Part shown: piece after piece, positions 39,877 to 50,436 of the stretch
Layout: every line of letters begins with the position of its first letter
How positions within the stretch are numbered: position 1 is the first letter of the stretch
Origin: Lysobacter sp. Root494
GTDB taxonomy: Bacteria; Pseudomonadota; Gammaproteobacteria; Xanthomonadales; Xanthomonadaceae
Length of the DNA stretch: 64,000 nt
NCBI RefSeq assembly: GCF_001427225.1
Contig: NZ_LMFH01000007.1
Location: 1-64,000, forward strand
Direction: 5' to 3'
Position numbers and translations under genes: made by a program
Notes under the pieces: generated by a model
The model's input: the letters and a program-made list of their open reading frames with translations, nothing else
The model's database searches: none
What the model was told of the DNA's origin: nothing

Positions 39877-39914
39877 GATCCAACACCCACCCCGCATCCG
39901 GTCCGGATGCGGGG
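39850..39914 (+). promoter_or_regulatory. thr attenuator: alternative hairpins without a U-tract
   Basis: An eleven-base perfect stem, left arm 39890-39900 (CCCCGCATCCG) with right arm 39904-39914 (CGGATGCGGGG), loop of three. The same left arm can pair with CGGATGCGG at 39850-39858, inside the leader frame, to give a nine-base alternative stem. This is the usual terminator/antiterminator plan, but the base of the stem is followed by AAACCCCTT, not a run of T. Termination may be weak, factor-dependent or replaced by another mechanism. Confidence 0.75.
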
Positions 39915-39956
39915 AAACCCCTTCCGGCTGCTGCGGGGCTTACCAAGGAGCCCTGT

Positions 39957-42467
39957 ATGTCCATTGCCGTCAGCGCAGCACCCGAGGCGAAACTGCCCGC
40001 CCCTGCGCCCGCCTCCGTCTGCCATGCGCACAAGTTCGGCGGCAGCAGCCTTGCCAACGCCGAGCGGTTTCGCAGCGTGGCCACGTTGCTCCGCGACGAA
40101 TCCGCATCGCGAGTCGTCGTGGTCTCGGCGATGCAGGGCGTCACCGATGCGTTGACCGTTCTTGCCAATGCCGTGCTGGAAAAACAGGCGTGGGAGGACG
40201 CGTTCCGCAGCCTGCGCGAACGCCACCTGTCCACTGCGCGCGAACTCGATCGCGATAACGCGCACGGACTCGCGGCATGGCTGGAAATCGAATTCGCCAC
40301 GCTGCATGCGGCCCTCGCGGTGCCATCGCGCAAACCCGAATGGTTCGCCGTGATCCAGGGCCTGGGCGAAGTCTGGTCTTCGCGCCTGCTGCACGCGGCA
40401 CTGGGCGCGGATGCAGGCGAATGGGCCGTGCTGGATGCGCGCGACGTACTCGAAGTGCATGCCGGCGAACTCGGTGTCGGCGTCGACTGGAACGGCAGCC
40501 GCGCGCGGTTATCCGCGTGGCGCACCGCGCACCCGCAGGACAACGTGATCGTCACCGGTTTCGTCGCGCGCAATGGCAACGGCGCGATCACCACGCTCGG
40601 ACGCAACGGCAGCGACTACTCGGCGGCGATCTTCGCGGTGCTGTTCGACGCGCGCGAACTCACGATCTGGACCGACGTCGACGGCGTGCTCAGCGCCGAT
40701 CCGCGGCTGGTACCCGATGCGGTGTGCCTGGCTTCGATGTCGTACGCGGAAGCCTGCGAACTCGCCTATTTCGGCGCGAAGGTGCTGCATCCGCAGACCA
40801 TGGCACCGGCGATGCAGGCCGGCTTGCCGATCCGCATCCGCAACACGCTGCGGCCGGAAGCACCGGGCACGCTGATCGCCGAGCACTCCGATCCCGCGGC
40901 TTCGCCGGTGAAGGGACTGACGCTCGTCTCCGACATGGCGCTGCTCGAACTCACCGGCGCGGGCCTGATCGGCGTGCCAGGCACCGCCGAACGCATGTTC
41001 GCGGCGCTGCACACGGCGAGCGTGTCGGTCACGATGATTTCGCAGGGTTCATCCGAACACTCGATCTGCTGCGTGCTGCGCGCCGAGCAGGCCGAACGCG
41101 GGCGCATGGCCGTACAGGCGGCGTTCCGCGAGGCGATCGCCGATGGCCAGGTGGAAGGCGTGCGCATCACGCCTGGTATCGCGGTGCTGGCGGCGGTCGG
41201 CGACGGCATGGTTGGCACGCCCGGCGTTTCCGCGCGGCTCTTCGCCGGACTCGCACAGGCACGCGTCAACATCCGTGCGATCGCGCAGGGCGCGAGCGAA
41301 CGCAACATCTCGGTGGCGATTGCCGCGGACGACGCCACGCGCGGTTTGCGTGCCGCCCATTCGGCGTTCTGGCTGTCGCCGCAGACCCTGTCGGTCGGCG
41401 TCATCGGGCCGGGCAATGTCGGCCGCGCGTTGCTTGCGCAGCTTGCGCAATCCGCTTCGCGTTACGGCGGTGCGCTGCAGATCGGCGGCAATGGCCTCGA
41501 CCTGCGCCTGCGTGCGATCGCCAATAGCCGGTGCATGCATCTCGCACCGCGCAAGCTGGATCCGGCCGAAGCGGTAGAAGCGCTCGAACTCGGCGAACCG
41601 CTCGACTACGCACGCTTCGCCGCGCACGTCCGCGCCGAGCACCTTCCGCACGCGATGATCGTCGACTGCAGCGGCAGCGACGCCGTCGCCGCGCACTATC
41701 CCGAATGGCTCGCTGCCGGCATCCACGTGGTCACGCCGAACAAGCAGGCCGGTTCCGGACCGATCGAGCGTTATCGCGCGATCCGTGAAGCGACGAAACA
41801 CGGCGGCCACTTCCGCTATGAAGCCACGGTCGGCGCGGGCCTGCCGGTGATCCAGACGCTGCGCAGCCAGCTCGACACCGGCGACGAACTCACAGAAGTC
41901 GAAGGCGTGTTCTCCGGCACGCTGGCGTGGCTGTTCAACCGTTTCGACGGCACGGTGCCGTTCTCGCGGCTGGTGGGCGAGGCGCGTGCACTGGGTTACA
42001 CCGAACCCGATCCGCGCGATGACCTCTCCGGGACAGATGTAGCGCGCAAGCTGGTGATCCTCGCGCGCGAAGCCGGGCGCGAACTGTCGCTGGAAGACGT
42101 CGACATCGAGAGCCTGGTTCCGCCCGCGTTGCGCGAAGTCAGCCGCGACGAATTCCTCGCCCGCCTGGTCGAACTCGACGCACCGCTGCAGGCGCGATTC
42201 GAAGCCGCACAACGCGAAGGCCGTGCGTTGCGTTATCTCGCCCGCCTCGATCGCGAAGGCCGCGCAACGGTCGGCCTGGTCTCGCCCGAACCCGGCCACG
42301 CCAGCCTGCACAGCCAGCTGACCGACAACCTCGTGGTGTTCCGTACGCGCCGTTACGCGAGCAATCCGCTGGTGGTGCAAGGACCCGGCGCGGGCCCCGA
42401 GGTGACGGCTGCCGGCGTGTTCGGCGATATCCTCGCCATTGCGCAGGCGCTGGGGGCGCGTCCATGA
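39957..42467 (+). CDS. thrA: Bifunctional aspartokinase I / homoserine dehydrogenase I
   Basis: Catalyses the first and third steps from aspartate to threonine. The 836 residues hold, in order, the aspartokinase ([14 protein letters not shown] at residues 22-35; [33 protein letters not shown]), two ACT regulatory units (residues about 310-460, with [26 protein letters not shown]), and homoserine dehydrogenase ([13 protein letters not shown], then [16 protein letters not shown] and [20 protein letters not shown]). Threonine feedback is expected from the family. AAGGAG lies six bases before the ATG. It overlaps thrB by four bases. Confidence 0.96.
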   Translation: MSIAVSAAPEAKLPAPAPASVCHAHKFGGSSLANAERFRSVATLLRDESASRVVVVSAMQGVTDALTVLANAVLEKQAWEDAFRSLRERHLSTARELDRDNAHGLAAWLEIEFATLHAALAVPSRKPEWFAVIQGLGEVWSSRLLHAALGADAGEWAVLDARDVLEVHAGELGVGVDWNGSRARLSAWRTAHPQDNVIVTGFVARNGNGAITTLGRNGSDYSAAIFAVLFDARELTIWTDVDGVLSADPRLVPDAVCLASMSYAEACELAYFGAKVLHPQTMAPAMQAGLPIRIRNTLRPEAPGTLIAEHSDPAASPVKGLTLVSDMALLELTGAGLIGVPGTAERMFAALHTASVSVTMISQGSSEHSICCVLRAEQAERGRMAVQAAFREAIADGQVEGVRITPGIAVLAAVGDGMVGTPGVSARLFAGLAQARVNIRAIAQGASERNISVAIAADDATRGLRAAHSAFWLSPQTLSVGVIGPGNVGRALLAQLAQSASRYGGALQIGGNGLDLRLRAIANSRCMHLAPRKLDPAEAVEALELGEPLDYARFAAHVRAEHLPHAMIVDCSGSDAVAAHYPEWLAAGIHVVTPNKQAGSGPIERYRAIREATKHGGHFRYEATVGAGLPVIQTLRSQLDTGDELTEVEGVFSGTLAWLFNRFDGTVPFSRLVGEARALGYTEPDPRDDLSGTDVARKLVILAREAGRELSLEDVDIESLVPPALREVSRDEFLARLVELDAPLQARFEAAQREGRALRYLARLDREGRATVGLVSPEPGHASLHSQLTDNLVVFRTRRYASNPLVVQGPGAGPEVTAAGVFGDILAIAQALGARP

Positions 42468-43447
42468 GCGTCGCCCTCGCCCCTCCTTCCGCTTCCACTT
42501 TCCCGACCGCCGCCATGACCGCAGGAAAAGCCACCGCCTTCGCGCCCGCCAGCGTGGGCAATATCGGAGTCGGCTTCGACCTGCTCGGGCACACCATTAC
42601 CGGGCCGGGCGATCGTGCGCAGGTAATGCGCATCAACGAGCCGGTGGTACGCATCACCCTGATCGAAGGCGATGTGGAAGGCGCCTCGCAGCTTCCACTG
42701 GAAGCCGCGCTCAACACCGCCGGACGCGCACTGATGGAACTGCGCGAGCGACACGGCATAGCGCACGGATTCGAACTGCGCCTGCACAAGGGCATTCCGC
42801 TCGGCTCGGGCCTGGGCGGCTCGGCGGCATCGTGCGTGGCGGCGCTGGTCGCCGCGAATGCCGTCCTGGACGCGCCACTGACGCGCGACGAGCTGTATCC
42901 GCTCGCGCTGATCGGCGAAGCCGTCGCCAGCGGCAGCGTGCACGGCGACAACGTCGCACCGATGCTGTTCGGAGGCGTGGTGCTGGCCACGCCGACGCGC
43001 GCGATTCCGCTGTCCGCGCCAGAACTGTATTGCGCCGCGGTGCATCCTCATTTCGTGCTGGAGACGCGCAAGGCGCGCGCAGCGCTGGCCGCGTCGTATG
43101 CGATCGGCGAATTCGTGCAGCAGAGCGAGTACCTCGCGCTGTTCCTCACCGGCCTGGCACGCGGCGATCGCGAACTGATAGCCGCAGGCCTCCGTGATGG
43201 CCTAGTCGAACCGCGGCGCGCGGCGCTGATTCCAGGGTTCGCGGAGGTGAAGGCCGCCGCGCTCGCGCACGGCGCACTCGGTGCAAGCATCTCCGGGGCG
43301 GGGCCGACGGTATTCGGCTGGTTCAACACCGCTGACGAAGCTTCGTGGGCCGCGCATGCGATGCAGGTCGGGTTCGCCGGCGCGGGGCTCGAAAGCGACG
43401 TCTATGTGTCGCCGGTCAACGGCCCGCGCGCAGAGGTCGTGGCGTGA
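42464..43447 (+). CDS. thrB: Homoserine kinase
   Basis: GHMP-family kinase making O-phosphohomoserine. In the 327-residue protein, [16 protein letters not shown] lies near residue 26, the phosphate-binding loop [19 protein letters not shown] near 108-126, and [15 protein letters not shown] near the C-terminus. The first 20 residues are not conserved, so a downstream start (the ATG at 42515, codon 18) is possible, but the ATGA overlap with thrA favours 42464. It ends in a GTGA overlap with thrC. Confidence 0.94.
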   Translation: MSVALAPPSASTFPTAAMTAGKATAFAPASVGNIGVGFDLLGHTITGPGDRAQVMRINEPVVRITLIEGDVEGASQLPLEAALNTAGRALMELRERHGIAHGFELRLHKGIPLGSGLGGSAASCVAALVAANAVLDAPLTRDELYPLALIGEAVASGSVHGDNVAPMLFGGVVLATPTRAIPLSAPELYCAAVHPHFVLETRKARAALAASYAIGEFVQQSEYLALFLTGLARGDRELIAAGLRDGLVEPRRAALIPGFAEVKAAALAHGALGASISGAGPTVFGWFNTADEASWAAHAMQVGFAGAGLESDVYVSPVNGPRAEVVA

Positions 43448-44730
43448 AGTTCACCAGCACGCGAGGCGGCATCGAACCGACATCGCTCGATCTCGCGCTG
43501 GCAGCGGGACTCGCGCGCGATGGCGGTCTGTATGTGCCCGAATCGGTGCCGGTGAGCGAAACGAAGCAGGCCGAAGCGACGCTGGCGCAGACGGCGACAG
43601 CGCTGCTGGAGCCGTATTTCGTGGAATCGCGATTGCGCGAGGCATTGCCTGCGATTTGCGAAGATGCCTTCGATTTTCAGGCCCCGCTGCGGCCACTCGC
43701 CTCGGACAATGCGTGGCTGCTCGAGTTGTTCCATGGGCCCACCGCTGCGTTCAAGGATTACGCCGCGCGCTTCCTCGCCGGATCGCTGGCACGCCTGCGC
43801 GATCCCGCTGCCGCACCGACGACGATTCTCGTGGCGACGTCGGGCGACACCGGCGCCGCCGTGGGCGCCGCCTTCCATCGCCGCCCCGGCTTCAACGTGG
43901 TGATCCTGTATCCGCACGGACGCGTTTCGCCGCGACAGGCGCACGGACTGGAATGCTTCGGCGACAACGTGCGTGCGTTCCGTGTCGACGGCAGCTTCGA
44001 CGACTGCCAGCGCATGGTGAAGCAGGCGCTCGGCGACGAGTCGCTGCGGGCACGCGTGCCGTTGAGCTCGGCCAACAGCATCAGCCTGGGCCGGTTGCTG
44101 CCGCAGATGGCGTACTACGCGCACAACGCACTGGCATTCCATGCGGATCGCGGCGAGAAGCTCAACTTCATCGTGCCCACGGGCAACCTCGGTAATGCGC
44201 TGGCGTGCTGGCTGGCGCGACGAATGGGGCTGCCGATCGGCGACATCGTGCTCGGCAGTAATGCCAACGACGTGCTGCCGCGCTACTTCGCCGGCGATGA
44301 GTACGTACCACGGCCCAGCGTGGCCACGCTGGCCAACGCGATGGACGTCGGCGCACCGAGCAACTTCGAGCGCCTGCGCTGGTGGCATCGCGACGATGCC
44401 GAACTGCGCGCCGCAATGCGCGCCTTCCGCGTGGATGACGCGATGATCCGCGAGACGATCCGGCAGGCGCCGCAGCGCCATGGTGTCATCCCCTGCCCGC
44501 ATACGGCGGTGGGCCTGCGCGTGCTGGAGCAGTTGCGGGATGCAGGCGATCCGAAGCCGTGGGCCGTCGTTGCCACGGCGCATCCGGCGAAGTTCGACAG
44601 CATCGTCGAGCCGCTGGTCGGGCGTGCGGTGGAACCGCCACCGGCGCTTGCCGCATGGCTGGCCCGGCCAGCACATGCCGAACCGCTCGACGCGAGCTAC
44701 GACGCGCTGCGCGCCATGCTCGCTTCGTAG
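43444..44730 (+). CDS. thrC: Threonine synthase
   Basis: PLP lyase converting O-phosphohomoserine to threonine. The PLP lysine is K104 in [38 protein letters not shown] and [13 protein letters not shown] follow. 428 residues is normal for the enterobacterial class. The start is a GTG overlapping the thrB stop. After the stop a six-base hairpin (CGTGCG/CGCACG) lacks a T-run, so no convincing terminator was found before the convergent pump gene at 44875. Confidence 0.95.
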   Translation: MKFTSTRGGIEPTSLDLALAAGLARDGGLYVPESVPVSETKQAEATLAQTATALLEPYFVESRLREALPAICEDAFDFQAPLRPLASDNAWLLELFHGPTAAFKDYAARFLAGSLARLRDPAAAPTTILVATSGDTGAAVGAAFHRRPGFNVVILYPHGRVSPRQAHGLECFGDNVRAFRVDGSFDDCQRMVKQALGDESLRARVPLSSANSISLGRLLPQMAYYAHNALAFHADRGEKLNFIVPTGNLGNALACWLARRMGLPIGDIVLGSNANDVLPRYFAGDEYVPRPSVATLANAMDVGAPSNFERLRWWHRDDAELRAAMRAFRVDDAMIRETIRQAPQRHGVIPCPHTAVGLRVLEQLRDAGDPKPWAVVATAHPAKFDSIVEPLVGRAVEPPPALAAWLARPAHAEPLDASYDALRAMLAS

Positions 44731-44874
44731 CGTGCGTTTCGCGCACGTTGCATGACACGGCCATTGCGTCGGCGCGCACGAATACGCCGGCCGCAAGGGC
44801 TACGAAGGTGCGGCGGGCCACCCGAGAGTCCGGGAGGGGGAGAGAGCCTGCGGATGGCCCGCCGCGAAGCAGAG

Positions 44875-47800
44875 TCAGGGGTTGCCGTGCTCCATGGCGT
44901 GCTGCGGCGCGCTGTATTCCCCTGCAGCCGCAGGTTCTTCGCGGCGCACCCTGAACCACGCCGCATACAACGCCGGCAGGAACAGCAGCGTCAGCACGGT
45001 CGCGACGATCAGGCCGCCCATGATCGCCACCGCCATCGGTCCGAAAAACGCGCTGCGGGTGAGCGGGATCATTGCCAGCACGGCGGCGAGCGCGGTCAGC
45101 ACGATCGGACGGAAGCGGCGCACCGTGGCTTCGATGATCGAATGCCAGCGGTCGTTGCCCGCCTTGATGTCGTGCTCGATCTGGTCGACCAGGATCACCG
45201 AGTTGCGCATGATCATGCCTGCGAGCGCGATCGTGCCGAGCATGGCGACGAAGCCGAACGGCACGCGGAATACCAGCAGGAACAACGTCACGCCGATCAG
45301 CCCCAGCGGCGCGGTGAGCAGCACCAGCATCGTGCGCGAGAAGCTGCGCAGCTGCAGCATCAGCAGCGTGATCACCGCCAGCAGGAACAGCGGCATGCCG
45401 GCGTTGATCGAGTTCTGTCCGCGCGCCGAGTCCTCCACGGCCCCGCCGGTTTCCAGCAGGTAGCCTTCCGGCAGTTTCGCGCGAACGCCTTCAAGCGTCG
45501 GCAGTATCTGCGCGACGACGGTAGGTGCGGTGAGCTTGTTGCGGATATCGGCGCGCACGGTCACGGTCGGCAGGCGGTCACGATGCCAGATCACGCCGTC
45601 CTCGAACACGTACTCGAGCTTGGCGATCTGCGACAACGGCACCGGCCCGTTCGCCGTCGGCACGGCGAGACTGCCGAGCAGGTCCAGGCGCGCGCGCTCG
45701 TCGTCCGGACCCCGCATCAGCATCTCGACGAGCTCGTTGCCCTCCCGGTACGTGCTGACGCGCAAGCCGGACAGCGAACCGGAGAGGAAGCGAGCGACTT
45801 CGGCCGAACTCACCCCCAGCGCGCGGGCGCGATCCTGGTCGATCACCAGCTTCACCACCTTGCTGGGCTCATCCCAGTCGAGATTGACGTTGGCGACGTT
45901 CGGGTTCTCGCGGACCTTGGCCTCGACCTGCTTGGCCAGCGCGCGAACGCGATCGATGTGCTCGCCTGAGACGCGGAACTGCACCGGATAGCCCACCGGC
46001 GGTCCATTCTCCAGACGCGTCACGCGCAACTGCAGTTCGGGGAACTGCGGCGCGACTTCGTTGGTGAACCAGTCGCGCAGTTCCTCGCGCGCTTCGATGT
46101 CCTTCGCACGTACGACGAACTGGGTGAAATTGGCCTGCGGCAGTTGCTGGTCGAGCGGCAGATAGAAGCGCGGCGATCCGGTGCCGACATAGGCGACGTA
46201 GTTGTCGATGTCCTTGCGCTTGGCCAGCAGCGCTTCCAGCTTCTTCGCCTGGGCCTCGGTCTGACGCAGCGATACGCCTTCGGCCAGTTCGACGTCGACC
46301 ATCAGTTCGACGCGCGTCGAATCGGGGAAGAACTGCTGCGGCACGAAGCGGAACATCAGCACGGACAGCACGAACGCGGCTATCGTCAAACCGATCACCA
46401 GCCAGCGGTGGCGCAAGGAGGCATCTAGCAGATTGCGGAAGCCGACATAAAAGCGCGTCGCATACGGATCGTGCGCATGGGCGTGCGGCGCCGGGGGCGC
46501 GAGCACGCTCGCCAGCGCCGGCCAACGATCGGCTGCGCGCGTGCGAAGGGCATTCCAGCGCGCGCCCAGCGAACCCGGCTTCGGCGCCTGCGGCTTGTGC
46601 AGGTCCGGCAGCATCCGATCGCCGAGATACGGAATGAAGAGCACCGCGGCGATCCACGACACGATCAATGCGATCGTCACCACCTGGAAGAGTGATCGCG
46701 TGTATTCGCCGGTGCTCGACGCGGCCGTCGCGATCGGCAGGAAGCCGGCCGCGGTGACCAGCGTGCCGGTAAGCATCGGGAACGCGGTGTTTTCGTAGGC
46801 GAAGCTCGCGGCCTTCAGGCGCGAGAAGCCCTGCTCCATCTTGATCGCCATCATCTCGACCGCAATGATCGCGTCGTCGACGAGCAGGCCGAGCGCGAGC
46901 ACCAATGCGCCCAGCGAGATCTTGTGCAGGCCGATGCCGAAGTAGTGCATCACCGCGAAGGTCATCGCGAGCACCAGCGGAATGCTGACCGCGACCACCA
47001 TGCCGGTGCGGAAGCCGAGCGAGAAGAAGCTCACCAGCAGCACGATCGCCACGGCTTCGGCGAGCACGCGCACGAATTCACCGACGGATTCATGCACCGC
47101 GGCGGGCTGGTCGGAGACCTTGCGCAGTTCCATGCCGGCCGGCAGCGATTGCTGCAGGCGCTTGAACTCGGTTTCCAGCGTCTGTCCAAGCTTGAGGATG
47201 TCGCCGCCCTGTTTCATCGCGACGGCAATGCCGATCGCGTTCTCGCCCATGAAGCGCATGCGCGGCGCAGCCGGATCACTGAAGCCGCGCGTGATCGTGG
47301 CCACGTCGGCGAGCCGGATGGTCCGGCCACCGGCGCGGATCGGAAAATCCCGGATTTCCTCGACCGACTTGAAGCCGCCGGTGATGCGCAGCTGCACGCG
47401 ATCGGTGGGCGTTTCGAAGAAGCCGGCCGGCACGATCGCGTTCTGCTGCTCGAGCGCATCCTTCACCGCGCTGAGCGGGATGCCGAGCGTCGCCAGCTTG
47501 GTGTTGCTGACTTCGATCCAGATCTTCTCGTCCTGCAAACCAACCAGTTCGACCTTGCCGACGTCGGGCGCGCGCTGCAGTTCGAGTTCGACGCGTTCCG
47601 CGTAGTCCTTGAGCACCGCATAGTCGAAGCCCTTGCCGGTCAGCGCGTAGATGTTGCCGAAGGTGTCGCCGAACTCGTCGTTGAAGAACGGGCCGATCAC
47701 GCCTTCGGGCAAGGTCGGGCGGATGTCGCCGACCTTCTTGCGCACCTGGTACCAGACGTCGGGGACTTCCTTTGACGTGAGCGAGTCGCGCGCGATGAAG

Positions 47801-48084
47801 ATCACCTGCGATTCGCCCGGACGCGAGTACGAGCGGATGAACTCGTACTTGCCGGTTTCCATCAGCTCCTTCTCGATGCGCTCGGTGACCTGGCGCGAGA
47901 CCTCATCGGCGGTCGCGCCCGGCCAGAGGGTGCGCACCACCATCGCCTTGAAGGTGAAGGGCGGGTCTTCCGACTGTCCGAGGTGGCGATACGACCACGC
48001 ACCAATCAGGGCCAGCAGGAGCATCGCGTAGACAACAAGGGTGCGATTGTTCAGCGCCCACTCGGACAGGTTGAAACGACGCAT
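44875..48084 (-). CDS. RND efflux pump, inner-membrane transporter
   Basis: A 1069-residue proton-driven exporter of the HAE1/AcrB superfamily: two repeats, each with one plus five membrane helices and a large periplasmic loop. The proton-relay motif GLLVDDAIIAVEMM lies in helix 4 near residue 400. NNRTLVVYAMLLLALIGAWSY forms the first helix. The sequence SEDPPFTFKAMVVRTLWPGATADEV resembles the subgroup that includes VexF- and MexK-like pumps; substrates are unknown. It lies downstream of the adaptor gene on the same strand, separated by about 200 bases containing repeat copy C. Confidence 0.94.
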   Translation of the reverse strand: MRRFNLSEWALNNRTLVVYAMLLLALIGAWSYRHLGQSEDPPFTFKAMVVRTLWPGATADEVSRQVTERIEKELMETGKYEFIRSYSRPGESQVIFIARDSLTSKEVPDVWYQVRKKVGDIRPTLPEGVIGPFFNDEFGDTFGNIYALTGKGFDYAVLKDYAERVELELQRAPDVGKVELVGLQDEKIWIEVSNTKLATLGIPLSAVKDALEQQNAIVPAGFFETPTDRVQLRITGGFKSVEEIRDFPIRAGGRTIRLADVATITRGFSDPAAPRMRFMGENAIGIAVAMKQGGDILKLGQTLETEFKRLQQSLPAGMELRKVSDQPAAVHESVGEFVRVLAEAVAIVLLVSFFSLGFRTGMVVAVSIPLVLAMTFAVMHYFGIGLHKISLGALVLALGLLVDDAIIAVEMMAIKMEQGFSRLKAASFAYENTAFPMLTGTLVTAAGFLPIATAASSTGEYTRSLFQVVTIALIVSWIAAVLFIPYLGDRMLPDLHKPQAPKPGSLGARWNALRTRAADRWPALASVLAPPAPHAHAHDPYATRFYVGFRNLLDASLRHRWLVIGLTIAAFVLSVLMFRFVPQQFFPDSTRVELMVDVELAEGVSLRQTEAQAKKLEALLAKRKDIDNYVAYVGTGSPRFYLPLDQQLPQANFTQFVVRAKDIEAREELRDWFTNEVAPQFPELQLRVTRLENGPPVGYPVQFRVSGEHIDRVRALAKQVEAKVRENPNVANVNLDWDEPSKVVKLVIDQDRARALGVSSAEVARFLSGSLSGLRVSTYREGNELVEMLMRGPDDERARLDLLGSLAVPTANGPVPLSQIAKLEYVFEDGVIWHRDRLPTVTVRADIRNKLTAPTVVAQILPTLEGVRAKLPEGYLLETGGAVEDSARGQNSINAGMPLFLLAVITLLMLQLRSFSRTMLVLLTAPLGLIGVTLFLLVFRVPFGFVAMLGTIALAGMIMRNSVILVDQIEHDIKAGNDRWHSIIEATVRRFRPIVLTALAAVLAMIPLTRSAFFGPMAVAIMGGLIVATVLTLLFLPALYAAWFRVRREEPAAAGEYSAPQHAMEHGNP

Positions 48085-48110
48085 GGATCAGCGCTCCGGA
48101 TTCAGAAGTT

Positions 48111-48255
48111 CCTTCTCCCCGCGCGCGGGGAGAAGGTCGAAGCGGCCGATTAGGCCGCTGAGGGACGGGCAGATGAGGGGCTGCTTTTGCTTATGCCAGC
48201 ACCCTGCAACGTTCCCCTCATCCAGCCTTCTCCCCGCACGCGGGGAGAAGGGGAG
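48111..48255. repeat. Composite palindromic repeat, copy C
   Basis: Left hairpin CCTTCTCCCCGC/GCGGGGAGAAGG, then a block with AGCGGCCG and GGCCGCTGAGG, then GATGAGGGG, a variable centre, CCCCTCATCC, and a right hairpin with the same core. The 38 bases from about 48127 match copy A inverted with one difference. It fills the gap between the adaptor stop (48287) and the pump start (48084). Confidence 0.88.
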
Positions 48256-48286
48256 TAGGTGTCGTGCAGGAGTCATTTCGAAGGAA

Positions 48287-49468
48287 TCAACGAGCCGTCA
48301 GTGCAGCGGGCTTCGTTGCGTTGAGTGCTATGGGGCGGTTTTCGCGATCGACAGGCGCGACCAGCTGTCCTTCGCGCAGCAGATGGCCGCCAGCGGCGAC
48401 GATCCAGGCATTCCCGCGCACACCGGACAGCACCGGCGCTACGGATTCGCCGAATGCGCCCAGCTTCACCGGCGTGAGCCGCAACTTGTGCGTCGCCGGA
48501 TCGACCACCCACACCGCGGCGCCGTTGCCGTTCGCGCGCTGGATCGCCGACAGCGGCACGGTCAGCGCGGCTCGGGTGCCGCCGTCCTGAACGTACACAC
48601 GCGCGCTCTGCCCGAGGTCGACGGCCTTGGCTGCATCGCCGGACAAGCTCACGCGTGTCGCATATGTGCGCGCCTGCGGGTCCGCGGCGGGAGCGATTTC
48701 GCGGATCGTGCCGGTCAGTTGCTGGCCCGGCGCGCTCCACAGTTCGACCGCGACCTGCTGGCCAACGCTGAAATCGCGGATGCGGCTTTCCGGCAGGGCG
48801 ATGGCGACTTCGCGGCCGCCGTCGGCCGAGAGGGTGAAGACGGTCTGCCCGGCCGCGACCACCTGACCGGCTTCCGCCGCACGGCTGGCGATCACGCCAT
48901 CGTGGGGCGCCCGCAGTTGCGTGTAGGCGGTCTGGTTGCGCGCGACATCGAGATTGGCGCGCGCGGCGTTGGCCTGCCCTTGGGCAGCGGTCGCGGCAGC
49001 GTTTTGCGCGTCGAGCGTGGAACGGCTCACCAACTGGTCGCTGGCGAGCTTGGCGAAGCGGGACTGGTCGGCGCGGGCGCGGGCGAGTTCGGCCTCGGCA
49101 GCGGTGAGCTGGGCCTGCGCGGCCCGGGCCTGCGCGGCGAGGTCGCCGGCATCGAGCACCGCGAGCAGGTCGCCCTTCTTCACATGGGCGCCGACGTCGA
49201 CCTCGCGGCGCACCAGCTTGCCGCCGACGCGGAACGACAGCGGGCTCTCTTCACGGGCGCGGATCTCGCCGGCATAGGCCGTCAGCGCGGCTTCGGCACC
49301 GCCGCCGGGATGGATCACCAGCACCGGGCGCGCTGCCGGCGCGGGTTTCGCATCGCTGTTGCAACCCGAAAGCGGAAGCAGGGCGACCAGGGCAAGCGCC
49401 ACCAGGAATGGCGCCATGAAGGACTTGCGAGCCGGGCTCGGAGCGGGGCGGAACGAAGCACGTGCCAT
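48287..49468 (-). CDS. RND efflux periplasmic adaptor lipoprotein
   Basis: Membrane-fusion protein that links the pump to an outer-membrane channel. The 393-residue product has a lipobox LSGC with the lipidated cysteine at 36, a lipoyl-like half (RVGGKLVRREVDVGAHVKKGDLLAVLD), a coiled-coil hairpin of alanine-rich heptads (residues about 105-165), the second lipoyl half (TQLRAPHDGVIASRAAEAGQVV) and beta-barrel domains. ATG at 49468 has GAGG upstream; the TTG at 49480 was rejected. Divergent from the TetR gene. Confidence 0.93.
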   Translation of the reverse strand: MARASFRPAPSPARKSFMAPFLVALALVALLPLSGCNSDAKPAPAARPVLVIHPGGGAEAALTAYAGEIRAREESPLSFRVGGKLVRREVDVGAHVKKGDLLAVLDAGDLAAQARAAQAQLTAAEAELARARADQSRFAKLASDQLVSRSTLDAQNAAATAAQGQANAARANLDVARNQTAYTQLRAPHDGVIASRAAEAGQVVAAGQTVFTLSADGGREVAIALPESRIRDFSVGQQVAVELWSAPGQQLTGTIREIAPAADPQARTYATRVSLSGDAAKAVDLGQSARVYVQDGGTRAALTVPLSAIQRANGNGAAVWVVDPATHKLRLTPVKLGAFGESVAPVLSGVRGNAWIVAAGGHLLREGQLVAPVDRENRPIALNATKPAALTAR

Positions 49469-49546
49469 GGGAGGCCTCAACCAGCAAATTAATGAACTGG
49501 CCGGTACTGTATATTTATAGAACCGCGTAGTCTAGTATCTGTCCGC
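49469..49546. promoter_or_regulatory. Divergent control region between adaptor and TetR genes
   Basis: An AT-rich island (49509-49540, with TATATTTATAG) in otherwise GC-rich DNA. TAGTAT (49533-49538) lies eight bases before the TetR ATG, which has no Shine-Dalgarno sequence. The minus strand reads TATAAATATACA toward the adaptor. TAGA and TCTA around ACCGCGTAG give a short inverted repeat that could be part of the operator. The exact operator is not resolved. Confidence 0.5.
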
Positions 49547-50212
49547 ATGACTTCCGTACCCGCCAAGCCCTCCCAGTCCAAGCCCGCCAGCCCGGGCCGG
49601 CCCAAGGATCTGGGCAAGCGCGCCGCGATTCTCGAAGCAGCCAAGCGCATGTTCACGGCGCACGGTTTCGAGCGCGTTTCGATGGACCAGATCGCCGCCG
49701 AAGCCGGCGTGTCCAAGCTCACCGTCTACAGCCACTTCGGCGACAAGGAGTCGTTGTTCTCCGCCGCGATCAGCGCGAAGTGCGAGGAGCAACTGGCCGG
49801 CGGGCTGTTCCAGGTCGATGCTTCCTCGTCGTTGCGCGACCAGTTGCTCGGTATCGGCCGCGCCTTCCTCTCGCTGATCAATAGCGAGGAAGCCCTGGCG
49901 ATCCATCGCGTCGTGACCACCCAGCCGCCACCGGCCAAGCTCGGCCAGCTGTTCTGGGACGCCGGCCCGCGCCGCGTGCAGGGAGTCTTCGAAGCCTTCC
50001 TGCGCGCGGAAATGGAAGCCGGCGCGCTCGACATTCCGGACGTGCATCGCGCCGCCTCGCAGTTCTTCTGCCTGCTCAAGGGCGAAATGCACATGCTCCT
50101 GCTGTGTGGTTGCCGCGATGCGATCGACGACGCCGAGGCGGAAGCGCATGTGCAGGCCACGGTAGATACCTTCCTGCGCGCCTATCAGGCCGCGCCGGCG
50201 CGCAAGCGCTGA
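49547..50212 (+). CDS. TetR/AcrR-family repressor
   Basis: A 221-residue regulator. The N-terminal helix-turn-helix is VSMDQIAAEAGVSKLTVYSHFGDKESLF (residues 44-71), preceded by a proline- and lysine-rich arm of about 20 residues. The ligand-binding C-terminal domain is of the AcrR C-terminal type (FWDAGPRRVQGVFEAFLRAEM). It is transcribed divergently from the pump operon with 78 bases between starts, the usual position for a local repressor of efflux genes. Confidence 0.92.
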   Translation: MTSVPAKPSQSKPASPGRPKDLGKRAAILEAAKRMFTAHGFERVSMDQIAAEAGVSKLTVYSHFGDKESLFSAAISAKCEEQLAGGLFQVDASSSLRDQLLGIGRAFLSLINSEEALAIHRVVTTQPPPAKLGQLFWDAGPRRVQGVFEAFLRAEMEAGALDIPDVHRAASQFFCLLKGEMHMLLLCGCRDAIDDAEAEAHVQATVDTFLRAYQAAPARKR

Positions 50213-50436
50213 AACAGGGGCCATGCATGCCGCTCCTGCAGCGCCCGTGGGCGCGATCGCTGGAACTCGCGGTTCGCACCCGAGGGTGCTCCTACAAGTC
50301 TTGGTTACTTCTGGCACTAAGGCGATAAACAGGGGCGCGGCGATCCTTTCCGCCACCGTTTCTCCCGAGATTGTCCCGGCGGTTGCCGGGCCCAGTCGTT
50401 AGAATTGGCGCCCCGCGCAACCAGTACAGCCTTCCG

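Noticed and set aside
39911-39953. Possible hairpins that would hide the thrA ribosome binding site (GGGCT with AGCCC)
   Set aside because: The stem is only five bases, and the predicted linkage to the upstream attenuator hairpin would run in the wrong sense for repression.
50226-50300. Repeat-like stretch after tetR ending in GCTCCTACAAG
   Set aside because: It resembles a dispersed repeat with inverted GCGCCCGTGGGCGC, and GCTCCTACAG also occurs near 4720, but the copies are too degraded for boundaries to be set.
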